The notes beneath the pieces are model-generated. The model saw only the letters and a list, made by a program, of their open reading frames with translations. It was not told where the DNA came from and made no database searches. Shown here one piece after another: positions 53,156 through 61,692 of a stretch of 64,000 nt of DNA. This DNA comes from CAYWMY01 sp046352935 (GTDB taxonomy: Bacteria > Pseudomonadota > Gammaproteobacteria > Steroidobacterales > Steroidobacteraceae): positions 183,094 to 247,093 of the forward strand of contig JAXMGR010000003.1 of assembly GCA_046352935.1 (NCBI GenBank), written 5' to 3'. Positions within the stretch are counted from its first letter, which is position 1. Each line of letters starts with the position of its first letter. The position numbers and the translations under genes are program-made.

Positions 53156-53515
53156 ATGATCGGAGCCCGGCAACCCGCTGTCGGCAGGACGCAGGTCTGT
53201 CCGCACTGCAAGACCACGATCCTCGACAGCGCCGCGATCTGCCCCGCCTGCCTCCATCACCTTCGGTTCAACCCGGGTGGCGCGGTCCAGGCGCAGGCGG
53301 CCGACTCGGTCTTTCGCGTCGAAGGCGTTTTCCGCCAGCCACAGGATGCAGACAGCGTCGAGTACTCGGTGGTCGTCGTCGTGCGGGACGACGCGGGTCA
53401 GGAGATCGCGCGCCGGGTGGTCAGCGTGGGGGCGTTGAGTCCCGGGGAATCCCGCAGCTTTCAGGTCTCGGTCGACACGTCCGCTGGCAGTACTCGTCCG
53501 CGACCCGTGAAGTAG
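53156..53515 (+). CDS. Zinc-ribbon protein with beta-sandwich-like domain
   Basis: 119 residues. A CPHC-x11-CPAC zinc ribbon (residues about 15-33) leads into a beta-rich segment (VFRVEGVFRQPQDADSVEYS to SRSFQVSVDTS) that resembles small FxLYD/CARDB-like domains. Not a named family that I recognise. It directly follows the bactofilin gene on the same strand and may be its partner. No signal peptide. Confidence 0.65.
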   Translation: MIGARQPAVGRTQVCPHCKTTILDSAAICPACLHHLRFNPGGAVQAQAADSVFRVEGVFRQPQDADSVEYSVVVVVRDDAGQEIARRVVSVGALSPGESRSFQVSVDTSAGSTRPRPVK

Positions 53516-53546
53516 CGGACCTCACATCCGACCCGCGGCCTGTCGT

Positions 53547-53570
53547 CGCTACCGGCTGCAGCCGGTAGCG
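53547..53570. terminator. 24-bp perfect palindrome between convergent genes
   Basis: A perfect 24-base palindrome (CGCTACCGGCTG and its exact complement). It spans the last codons and stop of the diguanylate cyclase gene and lies 31 bases after the zinc-ribbon gene. It could form a 10-base stem with a 4-base loop on either strand, suggesting a bidirectional terminator. No T-run. Confidence 0.45.
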
Positions 53571-54775
53571 GCGGCGTGGTCGTCTCCGGGCTCGGGCACG
53601 GTGACCGCGACACAGCGGTTCCTTCCCTGCCGCTTGGCGGTGTACAAGGCTCGATCCGCGATCTTCACGACGAAGTCGTGCGAGTTCTGCGGCCCGGGGA
53701 TCTGGGAGGCCGCCCCGACGCTCACCGTCACCCGTCCCGGCGGATCCGCACCGGGATGGCCGATGCCGAGCGACGAGACGGCCGCCACGATGTCCTGGGC
53801 GGCACGCAGTGCGTCGGCGTCGCTGGCGCCCGCAATCACCGCGACCAGCTCTTCTCCTCCGTAGCGCGCAACGAAACGATCCCGGCCCTCGCCCACGGCA
53901 CACCCCACGGCATCCGCAACCCGTCGCAGGCAGTTGTCACCGGCCTGATGACCGAGCAGGTCGTTGTAGGCCTTGAAGTGATCGATATCGATCATGATCA
54001 CGGTGACCCGTGTTCCGCGCACCGCCGCCGTTGCCCACGCGTCACGCAGCAGGGACTCGAACGCGTGCCGGTTGAACAGCCCGGTCAGGCCGTCGTGCTC
54101 GGCGACATGCGCGAGCTGCTTGCGTTCCAGGAAAGCGAGCCGGTTGGCATGCTCGAGCGCATAGGCACCCGCGGCGCCGATGACGTTCGCGCAGACCAGC
54201 GCGAACAGCTGATAGGCCGCCACGGCCGGCGCGAACGTGTCGATCAGATTGGCCAGTGCGAGAGCAGTGAGGACCCAGAGATTCGCCAGCATCGCCTCGC
54301 GCATGCGCAGACCGACGAGGAAGTAGACGAAGAACGTCACCAGCAGGAGCCGCGAACCGACGAGCGGCGCATGCTCCGGTACAGCGTTGGCGGTCATGAT
54401 GACCGTCCCGGTGCCGAACATGGCCGCGCCGATCACGACCGCCATCTCGTACCAGCGGCTGTAGAAGCGCGTGCTCGTGGCGATCAGGCACATCACGATC
54501 ATCGGCAGCTGCAGGCCGAAGCGGACGTAGTCCGATACGCGGCTGATGCCCTGGAGAGCGCTGTGGTCGATGATCGCGAAGCCGAGCGTCGTGAACAGCG
54601 CCACGACCAGGCCCATCCGGATCGTCTGGCGCACGCCGCGGCGATGATCGCGCCGGAACTCCGTCTCGAGGGGTTCCGGAAAGCGCAGACCCCGCAGTTC
54701 CTGTTTCGACAACCAGTCGAGCGTCCCGTCGAACGGGGTCTTCGCGGCTGTCACCGGCGCCGTCGGCGCATCCAT
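53549..54775 (-). CDS. Membrane-bound diguanylate cyclase (GGDEF)
   Basis: 408 residues. Six hydrophobic segments (about 57-210) followed by a GGDEF domain. The active site reads RYGGEEL, a catalytically competent GGEEL variant, with the upstream HDGLTGLFNRHAFE and VIMIDIDHFKAYND. Makes cyclic di-GMP from GTP. There is no clear RxxD inhibitory site (it reads RFVARYGGEE, with the motif position at GRDR). Start at ATG 54775 because GGAGAGGGG stands about 7 bases upstream. A longer form from 54865 overlaps the ArsR stop (TGATG) and would be coupled to it. Confidence 0.88.
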   Translation of the reverse strand: MDAPTAPVTAAKTPFDGTLDWLSKQELRGLRFPEPLETEFRRDHRRGVRQTIRMGLVVALFTTLGFAIIDHSALQGISRVSDYVRFGLQLPMIVMCLIATSTRFYSRWYEMAVVIGAAMFGTGTVIMTANAVPEHAPLVGSRLLLVTFFVYFLVGLRMREAMLANLWVLTALALANLIDTFAPAVAAYQLFALVCANVIGAAGAYALEHANRLAFLERKQLAHVAEHDGLTGLFNRHAFESLLRDAWATAAVRGTRVTVIMIDIDHFKAYNDLLGHQAGDNCLRRVADAVGCAVGEGRDRFVARYGGEELVAVIAGASDADALRAAQDIVAAVSSLGIGHPGADPPGRVTVSVGAASQIPGPQNSHDFVVKIADRALYTAKRQGRNRCVAVTVPEPGDDHAAATGCSR

Positions 54776-54864
54776 TCCCGCACCCCTCTCCCGAAGTCCC
54801 GCAAGCGGCTCCGGGCGGGAATCCTGGCCTCGCGCCGGGTGCTCAGCCGCCGCAGGGTCGCGCA

Positions 54865-55272
54865 TCAGTCACCGAAGATGTTCATCTGTCCGTCATCGGG
54901 TGCGTCCGTGCCGCTCCGGCCTTTCTTCGCCTTCGGCGCCGTCTTGCGGTTGCCCTTGGCCGGCTCCGGTGACGGCGGCTCGATCGCTCTCCGGCAGGAA
55001 TTCAGGAAGGCGATCACGGCGACGATCGACCTGTCGTCCAGCGAGTAATAGATGAAACGGCCCTGGTTCCGCGCCTTCAGCAACCCGGCCTGGGTCATCT
55101 CCTTCAGATGGAACGACAGTGTGGACGGAGGCGTATCCGTGCTCCGTGCGATATCGCCGGCCGCGATGCCATCCGCCCCGGCCTGGCTCACCAGCCGCAG
55201 GATCGCAACGCGTGTCGACTGAGCCAGAGCTGCCAGAGTCGCGACGAGATCCCGGTCGGCATCGCTCTTCAT
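54865..55272 (-). CDS. ArsR-family transcriptional regulator
   Basis: 135 residues. Winged helix of the ArsR/SmtB type: LAALAQSTRVAILRLVSQAG, IARSTDTPPSTLSFHLKEM (recognition helix), TQAGLLKARNQGRFIYYSLD. The metal-binding CVC box of ArsR/SmtB is not present, so it is probably a non-metal sensor. The C-terminus has a lysine/proline-rich tail of about 40 residues. Start by GGGGGA six bases before ATG 55272; an ATG at 55293 is also in frame. The next gene is the diguanylate cyclase, possibly in one unit. Confidence 0.85.
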   Translation of the reverse strand: MKSDADRDLVATLAALAQSTRVAILRLVSQAGADGIAAGDIARSTDTPPSTLSFHLKEMTQAGLLKARNQGRFIYYSLDDRSIVAVIAFLNSCRRAIEPPSPEPAKGNRKTAPKAKKGRSGTDAPDDGQMNIFGD

Positions 55273-55293
55273 GTCGAATTCCCCCAGCGGCAT

Positions 55294-55564
55294 TTCCTTT
55301 TAATTTTATAGAATTCCAGAAACGTACTGCAACAATCTCGCCGTGTGGGGCCTTGAGAGCGCTGTCGATGCTGCGCTCCATGATTCACATTTTCCAGAAT
55401 TACTTATTGTCATAAGCAGAAAAGAGAAGATATATTTATGCTATGTGATTGATGACCCGTGGTTTCCAAGACCAACACGAATTAGAAACAAGGTGAGCTG
55501 CGTGCTCCAAGCTGTCGAGATCACGCAGCAGCTACCCGGACAACAGAATCGGGGTGCGAAGACG
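55294..55564. other. AT-richer intergenic region upstream of an unknown gene and ArsR gene
   Basis: About 270 bases with clearly lower GC than surrounding genes, especially 55294-55330 and 55380-55470. Contains AATTTTATAGAATT (55302-55315, imperfect palindrome, a possible ArsR-type operator), TTCCAGAA as a direct repeat (55314-55321 and 55392-55399), and a promoter-like pair described separately. No gene seen in it apart from an open frame that continues into the next gene. Base composition hints at transferred or rapidly evolving DNA. Confidence 0.4.
55407..55436 (+). promoter_or_regulatory. Promoter candidate for the gene at 55565
   Basis: TTGTCA at 55407-55412 and TATATT at 55431-55436, separated by 18 bases, in AT-rich DNA. 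The downstream start codon is 128 bases away, leaving a long leader of unknown role. Confidence 0.45.
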
Positions 55565-55951
55565 ATGAATGCCGCCTGGGAGAACTTGCTGGACGCGACG
55601 CGCGTATTGACGAATGCAGATCCTATAAAACAGAGGCTTGCGCGCGCTTTCTCGGAATATCTGGATAAGATTGACGCAACCGACCTGCCGCGGGATACGC
55701 GGGTTGTTTTCAGGGATCTCGTTGAGAAGCTGACCTCTGAGCGGCCGATGCGGGGCGAGACCGCAGTGGTTGCGACAATCCGAAAAATGTCGAATGAAGA
55801 AGCCGAGGCCTGCGCGCAGACGATCGTGCAGTTGCTGAGTCAGTGCGGGCGGGCGCAGATCCCTGCCGCCGAACTACCTTCGGGCGTCGTGCCGCTGTAT
55901 CCGTCGCTCGCGGAATCCGTGCCCGCTTTCGTTGCTGTCAGTCGAGCTTGA
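55565..55951 (+). CDS. Hypothetical protein
   Basis: 128 residues, mostly helical by composition (MNAAWENLLDATRVLTNADP, IKQRLARAFSEYLDKIDA, FRDLVEKLTSERPM), with a proline/serine-rich tail (PSGVVPLYPSLAESVPAF). No family recognised and no signal peptide. The ATG is preferred over the open upstream frame because the upstream part reads through promoter-like AT-rich DNA. Slightly lower GC than its neighbours. The convergent TIR-like gene ends inside its last codons. Confidence 0.6.
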   Translation: MNAAWENLLDATRVLTNADPIKQRLARAFSEYLDKIDATDLPRDTRVVFRDLVEKLTSERPMRGETAVVATIRKMSNEEAEACAQTIVQLLSQCGRAQIPAAELPSGVVPLYPSLAESVPAFVAVSRA

Positions 55952-56393
55952 ATTCGACCACGTCCCAGCGCGTAGTCTCCTCGTGACGTGCCTGGCGGCG
56001 CACCGCATCCGCGAGTGAGCGCTCGTTCCAGGGCAGGACCTCGTCTGCCAGTTCGAGCAGGCGGGCCGACACAGGCTGCGTCGTACCGAAAGGCTCGATC
56101 ACGATCAGGGGCTTGTCGCAGGCCTTCGCGTACAGGGCCTGGAACTCCGTCAATACGGTGTCGCGGGGATACTGGCTCGCGAGCAGGATCACGATCTCGG
56201 CATCCGCCATCTGTCGTCGCATCTCCTCCTTGATCGCTTCCTTCTCGCGGCTCCTGGGCAGTTGCTCGGGTGCGCTGAGGTTGCGGTAGTAGAAGTTCCG
56301 CGCGCTCTCCAGATACTCGAAGACACGCTGATATTCGTCATCCGGCTCGAAAAGGTGGCTGACATAGAGACGGATGGGGTTTTCCTGCGACAC
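55938..56393 (-). CDS. TIR-like (MTH538-type) domain protein
   Basis: 151 residues. Fold features of TIR-like/DUF1863 proteins: an N-terminal strand RLYVSHLFEPDDEYQRVFEY, a middle DAEIVILLASQYPRDTVLTE and KPLIVIEPFG. It may bind nucleotides. GTG start with an excellent GGGAGGAGG site five bases upstream (56393). The downstream stop lies inside the hypothetical gene's end. Divergent from the EEP-family gene. In other bacteria such domains occur in signalling and immune contexts; nothing here proves either. Confidence 0.65.
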   Translation of the reverse strand: MSQENPIRLYVSHLFEPDDEYQRVFEYLESARNFYYRNLSAPEQLPRSREKEAIKEEMRRQMADAEIVILLASQYPRDTVLTEFQALYAKACDKPLIVIEPFGTTQPVSARLLELADEVLPWNERSLADAVRRQARHEETTRWDVVEFKLD

Positions 56394-56534
56394 GCGACCT
56401 CCTCCCTCGGTGACGACAGCCCGAGTGTACGCCGCCCGTCGGGGGTTGGAACCCGGGCGCGACCCTGCGCATCGGACGATTCCACGGCCCGCACTGCCGT
56501 ACAATGCGCGACTTTCGAGCCTCCCCCGGCATCC

Positions 56535-57323
56535 ATGCGACTCGTCGTCTACAACATACGCTATGCCACTGGCACGGGTCCGGCATTCCATCTGCCGCTG
56601 CCCGGGGCCGGCTATCTGCGCAGCAGCCGCCAGGTGCTGGAGCAGATCACGCGATTCCTGCAGTCCCTCGATCCGGACATCGTGGGGCTCATCGAGGTCG
56701 ATACGGGGTCCATACGCACGGGCATGGTCAACCAGGCCGAGTTCATCGCCGCGAGTCTCGGCCACTACTCGACCTACGAGTGCAAGTACGGCGAGGATTC
56801 CCTGAACCAGCTCATGCCGATCGTGCGCAAGCAGGGCAACGCTTTCCTGGCCGCACCGCGCGTCCACGGCGAGCGGTTCCACTACTTCGACACCGGCATC
56901 AAGCGCCTGATCATCGAACTCGAGCTCGACGACGTTGCTGTGTTCCTCGTGCACCTGTCGCTGAAGTTCAGACACCGCCACGACCAGCTGCGCTATCTGC
57001 ACGAACTCATCATGCGGCAGACCAAGCCGGTGATCGTGGCCGGAGACTTCAACACCTTCTGGGGCGAGCACGAGATGTACCTGTTCATGCAGGCCTCGGG
57101 GCTGCGCAGCGCGAACACCGCGCGTCTGCCGTCCTATCCGAGCCGCAATCCGCGCAAGGAGCTCGATTTCGTGCTGTGCGGACCCGGCATCGAGGTCCGG
57201 GGACTGCAGGTACCGCGCGTGCCGTACTCCGATCACCTGCCACTCGTCTGCGATTTCGTCGTCAGGGATGGCGCGGGCATGGCGGAGTCGACCACCGCTT
57301 CCGCTGCTGCGACGGGCGGGTGA
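56535..57323 (+). CDS. Endonuclease/exonuclease/phosphatase (EEP) family hydrolase
   Basis: 262 residues. EEP-fold motifs: VVYNIRYATG at the N-terminus, DIVGLIEVDTGS, the catalytic VIVAGDFNTFWGEHE and a C-terminal YSDHLPLVCDF. These are the metal-dependent Asp/His sites of the family, which includes nucleases, sphingomyelinases and phosphatases. No signal peptide, so probably cytoplasmic. Start at ATG 56535; no strong ribosome site. Substrate cannot be told from sequence. Confidence 0.85.
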   Translation: MRLVVYNIRYATGTGPAFHLPLPGAGYLRSSRQVLEQITRFLQSLDPDIVGLIEVDTGSIRTGMVNQAEFIAASLGHYSTYECKYGEDSLNQLMPIVRKQGNAFLAAPRVHGERFHYFDTGIKRLIIELELDDVAVFLVHLSLKFRHRHDQLRYLHELIMRQTKPVIVAGDFNTFWGEHEMYLFMQASGLRSANTARLPSYPSRNPRKELDFVLCGPGIEVRGLQVPRVPYSDHLPLVCDFVVRDGAGMAESTTASAAATGG

Positions 57324-57425
57324 GTCGCGCGATGGGATCCGCTCGCGCTGCGACCGACCGATGGATTACAGGGTCGGTGCGGACGCGGCGGCCTCGGCCG
57401 GGGCACGGGTGAGGCCCCGACCCCG

Positions 57426-58460
57426 ATGCGCGCAGCCGGACTCATCGCCCCCGTCGCGCTCGTCGCACTAGGACTGTTCCAGCACCCGGTGGATGCCGCG
57501 GAGTTCGAGCTCAAGCTGCACCACGCGCTGCCGCCCTCCTCCCCCGCGCATCGAAGCATGCTCGTTCCCTGGGCGGAGAAGCTGGCGGCCGAATCGGGCG
57601 GTCGTCTGCACCTGACCGTGTACCCGGCCATGCAGCTGGGCGGCCAGGCTCCGCAGCTGATCGACCAGGCTCGGGACGGCGTGGTCGATATCGTCTGGAC
57701 GCTCGCGGGCTCGACGCCGGGACGCTTTCCGCGCACGGAGGTGTTCGAGCTGCCGTTCCTGAACGCCGATCCCGTGACCATGAACCTGGCGCTGCACGAC
57801 TTCCTGCGGCGGCATCCGGAGGAATTCGCCGGGTACCACCTCATCGCGGCGTTCGTCCATGCGGGCCAGGCGCTGCACAGCCGGCGTCCCGTGCGCAGCC
57901 TCGCGGACTTCCGCGGTCTCAAGGTGCGCATCCCGGGGCGGGTCGGCGCGTGGCTCATCGAGTCACTGGGTGGCATACCCCTCGGATCGCCGGTGTCGGC
58001 TGTTCCCGAGCTGCTCTCGCGCGGTGTCGTCGACGCGGCGCTGATTCCCTTCGAGGTCGTGCGCTCCCTGCGCGTCGACGAACTCGTCGACTACCATGTG
58101 ACGCTCGATCGACCGGGGTCCGACCGTTTTCACACGCAGGTCTTCGTCATCGCGATGAACCTGGAGTCCTACCGACGCTTGCCACCGGATCTCCGGGGCG
58201 TGATCGACCGCAACTCCGGCGAGGCCATGGCGCGATGGCTGGGGCGGCTGTGGATCCAGAACGAAGAACCCGGCCTGGAGCTCGCGGCCGCGTCGGGCCA
58301 CGTCATCCGACTGTCGCCGCAGGTCGTCGCGCAGATGCGCAGCGCCGTGGAGGAGCCCGTCCGGCAGCGCTGGTTCAGGCTGGTCGCGGAGCGCGGTCTC
58401 GACGGCCCCGCGCTGTTCCGCGAAGCCGGGCGGCTCATCGAGGCGCGCCGGCAGCCATGA
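57426..58460 (+). CDS. TRAP transporter solute-binding protein (DctP family)
   Basis: 344 residues. Signal peptide (1-24, ending VDAAEF). Family features: LHHALPPSSPAHRSMLVPWAE, TVYPAMQLGGQAPQLIDQAR, DIVWTLAGSTPGRF, and the selectivity-filter region RSLADFRGLKVRIPG with its conserved arginine. It binds an organic acid or similar anion in the periplasm. It overlaps the next gene by four bases. Substrate unknown. Confidence 0.93.
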   Translation: MRAAGLIAPVALVALGLFQHPVDAAEFELKLHHALPPSSPAHRSMLVPWAEKLAAESGGRLHLTVYPAMQLGGQAPQLIDQARDGVVDIVWTLAGSTPGRFPRTEVFELPFLNADPVTMNLALHDFLRRHPEEFAGYHLIAAFVHAGQALHSRRPVRSLADFRGLKVRIPGRVGAWLIESLGGIPLGSPVSAVPELLSRGVVDAALIPFEVVRSLRVDELVDYHVTLDRPGSDRFHTQVFVIAMNLESYRRLPPDLRGVIDRNSGEAMARWLGRLWIQNEEPGLELAAASGHVIRLSPQVVAQMRSAVEEPVRQRWFRLVAERGLDGPALFREAGRLIEARRQP

Positions 58461-58975
58461 ATCCGCGGGCGCCAGGCCGCGTCCCGAACGCACTGCGATG
58501 GATCGCGTTCGTCGAGCGTGCGGCGCGCGCTGCCGCACTACTCGGCGGGGCGCTGATCCTGCTGATGGCCCTGCTCGTGCTCGCCAGCGTCATCGGCAGG
58601 GAACTCTTCGCGAGGCCCGTTCCCGGCGATTTCGAGATCGTGGGCTTCGGGATGGCCGTCAGCGCGTTCCTCTGCCTGCCGTGGTGCCAGCTGACGCGCG
58701 GCCACCTCGTCGTCGACTTCTTCCTCGCGCACGCACCTGCGGGTATCCGCGCCGCGCTCGACGCCACGTCGGCCGTGATCCTCGGAATGCTCGCACTCCT
58801 CCTCGGATGGCGCATGGCGGCGGGCATGCTCGATGCGTTCAGGTATCGCGACATTTCGGTGATTCTCGGGCTCCCGTACTGGTGGGCGTATCCGTTCGCT
58901 GTCGTCTCGCTGCTGCTGCTGGCAGCGACCTGTCTGGTGACGGCTCGACGGGCGCGCGAGGGTGCGCCGTCATGA
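58457..58975 (+). CDS. TRAP transporter small membrane subunit (DctQ)
   Basis: 172 residues, four membrane segments (starting AARAAALLGGALILLMALLV). Conserved region FARPVPGDFEIVGFGMAVSA and a WCQLTRGHLVVDFF stretch, as in DctQ. It pairs with the large DctM subunit whose start overlaps its stop. Confidence 0.92.
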   Translation: MNPRAPGRVPNALRWIAFVERAARAAALLGGALILLMALLVLASVIGRELFARPVPGDFEIVGFGMAVSAFLCLPWCQLTRGHLVVDFFLAHAPAGIRAALDATSAVILGMLALLLGWRMAAGMLDAFRYRDISVILGLPYWWAYPFAVVSLLLLAATCLVTARRAREGAPS

Positions 58976-60294
58976 CACCGGATGTCGCTCCAGTCTGGAT
59001 GGCGTTCGCCGCGCTGCTCGTGCTCATCGCACTGCGCATGCCGGTCGGTGTCGCGATGCTCACCGTCGGAATTGCGGGTTATGCGTCCGCGAGCGGCGTG
59101 GGTCCGCTGCTCGCCTATCTGAAGTCCGGTGCGTTCTGGCGCTTCGCGTCCTACGACCTCGCAGTGATCCCGATGTTCCTGCTCATGGGCCAGCTCGCGG
59201 CGCGCTCCGGCATGAGTGCGAGCCTGTTCGCCGCCGCGCGCGCGATGCTGGGGCACCGGCGTGGGGGCCTCGCCATGGCGACCATCGGCGCCTGCGCCGC
59301 GTTCGGGGCGATCTGCGGCTCGTCCCTCGCCACCGCCGGCACGATGTCGCGCGTCGCGCTGCCCGAACTGCGCCGACAGGGCTACTCGGGCGCACTCGCC
59401 ACCGGCACGCTGGCGGCCGGTGGCACCCTCGGGATACTGATCCCGCCATCCGTCGTGCTCGTCATCTACGCCGTGGCGGTCGAGGCCAACATCGTCAAGC
59501 TGTTCGAAGCCGCGCTGATCCCGGGCGTGCTGGCTGCGCTGGGATACGTTCTGGTCATCGCGATCTACGTGCGCGTGATGCCGGGTGCAGGCGCGGCCTG
59601 CGCGCCGCCCGCAGGCGGCGAGCGGCTGCGGACCCTCGTCGAAGCGGCACCGAATGCAATGCTGTTCGCGATCGTGATCGGCGGCATCTATCTCGGGCTG
59701 TTCGATCCGACGCAGGCCGCCGCGGTCGGCGTCGCGGGTGCCGCACTGGTCGCCTGGTGGCGCGGTGGCATCGGTCGTCCGGAACTGGCGGAATGCCTGC
59801 TCGACGTCGCGCGCACCACGGGGATGATCTTCGTGATACTGCTCGGCGCGGATCTGCTGAACAGCTACCTCGCTCTGTCGGGCCTCCCCGATCAACTGGC
59901 CGCCCTGGCTGCGAGTCTCTCGCTCAACCCCTACTTCGTCCTCGTCGCGATGATCCTCGTGTATCTCGTGCTCGGCTGCATCATGGACAGCCTCGCCATG
60001 ATCATGCTCACGGTGCCGATCTTCTGGCCGATCATCGGCGGACTCGACTTCGGCCTGTCCGTTCCGGAACTGCAGACGTGGTTCGGCATCATCGTCCTCA
60101 TGGTGGCCGAGATGGGGCTGATCACGCCGCCCGTGGGTCTGAACGTTCTCATCGTCAATGCGAATGCGCCGGGTGTCGGGTTGCGCGAGTCCTTCAACGG
60201 CGTCGCACCTTTCCTGGCCTCGGACCTGCTGCGTCTCGCGGTGCTCGTGGCGGTCCCGCCGCTGGCGCTGTTCCTGCCGCGGCTGCTGGGCTGA
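58972..60294 (+). CDS. TRAP transporter large membrane subunit (DctM)
   Basis: 440 residues, about twelve hydrophobic segments. Family motifs: IPMFLLMGQLAARSGM, GAICGSSLATAGTMSRVALP, GTLAAGGTLGILIPPSVVLV and IMDSLAMIMLTVPIFWPI near the C-terminus, then MVAEMGLITPPVGLNVLIVN. It carries the ion-coupled transport pathway. Operon dctP-Q-M with overlapping starts. Confidence 0.94.
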   Translation: MTPDVAPVWMAFAALLVLIALRMPVGVAMLTVGIAGYASASGVGPLLAYLKSGAFWRFASYDLAVIPMFLLMGQLAARSGMSASLFAAARAMLGHRRGGLAMATIGACAAFGAICGSSLATAGTMSRVALPELRRQGYSGALATGTLAAGGTLGILIPPSVVLVIYAVAVEANIVKLFEAALIPGVLAALGYVLVIAIYVRVMPGAGAACAPPAGGERLRTLVEAAPNAMLFAIVIGGIYLGLFDPTQAAAVGVAGAALVAWWRGGIGRPELAECLLDVARTTGMIFVILLGADLLNSYLALSGLPDQLAALAASLSLNPYFVLVAMILVYLVLGCIMDSLAMIMLTVPIFWPIIGGLDFGLSVPELQTWFGIIVLMVAEMGLITPPVGLNVLIVNANAPGVGLRESFNGVAPFLASDLLRLAVLVAVPPLALFLPRLLG

Positions 60295-60299
60295 ACGAC

Positions 60300-61583
60300 G
60301 TGCCGCACCGGGCCTCTGCGCGTGATGACGGGGATCCCGCGGTGACCGCGCTGCGTCCGTCGTTCGCCGCGCTGCGACACCCGGGCTACCGTGCCTTCTG
60401 GCTCGGTACGGTGGGCGCGATGCTCGCGGACAACATCGAGCACGTCATCAGCTACTGGGTCGTGTTCCGGAAGTTCCAGTCGCCGGCGCTCGGTGGCTTC
60501 GCCGTGGTTGCACACTGGTTGCCGTTCCTGCTGCTCTCGATCCCGGCGGGCGCCCTCGCCGACCGTTTCGATCCGCGGCGTCTCATCCAGCTGGGCCTGT
60601 TGCTGTTCACGGGCGTGTCGCTCGCGTGGGGCGTGCTGTTCGTCACCGATACGCTGCAGATGTGGCATGCGATGGTGCTGCTCGTGCTGCACGGTGTCTC
60701 CGGCGTGCTCTGGGTCACTCCGTCGCAGGTGCTCATCCACGACATCGTCGGGCCCGGGGACCTGCAGAGCGCCGTGCGGCTGAACGCGATCGCCCGGTAT
60801 CTCGGCATGCTGCTCGGTCCGGGCCTCGGTGGTGTCCTGCTGGTGCTCGCAGGACCCGAACGTGGAATCCTGCTGAACGCCGTCATCTACCTGCCGATGA
60901 TCCTGTGGCTCTGGCGGGCGCCTTACGGGCCCCGATTCCGGGTGGAGGCAGGCCACCCTGCGCGCGCCGTGGAGGGTATGCGCGACATCGCCGCAGCATT
61001 GCGTGATGTCGCCGGCGACCGCACCATCCTGTCCATGACGCTGCTGGCCGGTGGGGCCGCATTCCTGGTCGGCAGCGCCTATCAGGCGCAGATGCCGGGC
61101 TTCGCGCAGGATCTGGGTCACGGCGATCCCGGGCTCACCTACAGTCTCCTGCTCGCGGCCGATGCCGCCGGCGCGCTGCTCGCCGGGCTTGCACTCGAGA
61201 GCCGGGGCCTCCTGCGCCCACGGCCGCGAACGGCGTTCGCTCTGGCGATGGTCTGGGGGCTCGCGCTCGCCGGTTTCGCCCTCACGGACGTCTACCTGTT
61301 CGCCCTGCTGCTGCTGTTTACGGCCGGGTTCGTCGAACTCGCCTTCAGCGCCATGGCCCAGACCCTCGTGCAGCTGCGCGCCCCCGCGGCGCTCCGCGGC
61401 CGGGTGATCGGCGTCTTCACGATGGCGAGCCTCGGTCTGCGCATGTTCAGCGGTATCACCGTGGGCCTCGCGGCACATCTGGTCGGCATCCACTTCTCGC
61501 TCGCTGCGAGTGCGGCGCTCGTGTGCGTGCTCGCGGCGGCGCTGGCCGCGCGCGGGTCACGGGCGGATCCGCCGGATCACTGA
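60300..61583 (+). CDS. MFS transporter
   Basis: 427 residues, about eleven to twelve membrane segments. Typical pieces: IPAGALADRFDPRRLIQLG in the second/third segment loop (the MFS signature), an LRGRVIGVFTMASLGLR stretch near the C-terminus, and HPGYRAFWLGT at the N-terminus. It belongs to the enterobactin-exporter/MFS_3-like group. It follows the dctM stop by five bases. GTG at 60300 chosen; GTG 60342 would begin closer to the first membrane segment. Substrate unknown. Confidence 0.85.
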   Translation: MPHRASARDDGDPAVTALRPSFAALRHPGYRAFWLGTVGAMLADNIEHVISYWVVFRKFQSPALGGFAVVAHWLPFLLLSIPAGALADRFDPRRLIQLGLLLFTGVSLAWGVLFVTDTLQMWHAMVLLVLHGVSGVLWVTPSQVLIHDIVGPGDLQSAVRLNAIARYLGMLLGPGLGGVLLVLAGPERGILLNAVIYLPMILWLWRAPYGPRFRVEAGHPARAVEGMRDIAAALRDVAGDRTILSMTLLAGGAAFLVGSAYQAQMPGFAQDLGHGDPGLTYSLLLAADAAGALLAGLALESRGLLRPRPRTAFALAMVWGLALAGFALTDVYLFALLLLFTAGFVELAFSAMAQTLVQLRAPAALRGRVIGVFTMASLGLRMFSGITVGLAAHLVGIHFSLAASAALVCVLAAALAARGSRADPPDH

Positions 61584-61692
61584 CGACCGGCTCCCGGGAT
61601 GTTTCCCGTCACAACGCCACCACTGCCGGCACATGCGCTGGCCGCGGCGGCCGGCTATGCTCCGCCGTCATCGGCACATGCGGAGGAAAGCC

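Noticed and set aside
55938..57236. A 432-codon reading for the TIR-like gene extending upstream to 57236
   Set aside because: The extension is antisense to the EEP gene and the strong ribosome site with GTG at 56393 marks the real start.
55294..57323. Idea that this stretch is an anti-phage defence island
   Set aside because: Only one TIR-like domain of uncertain type is present; no integrase, restriction genes or other defence families are nearby.
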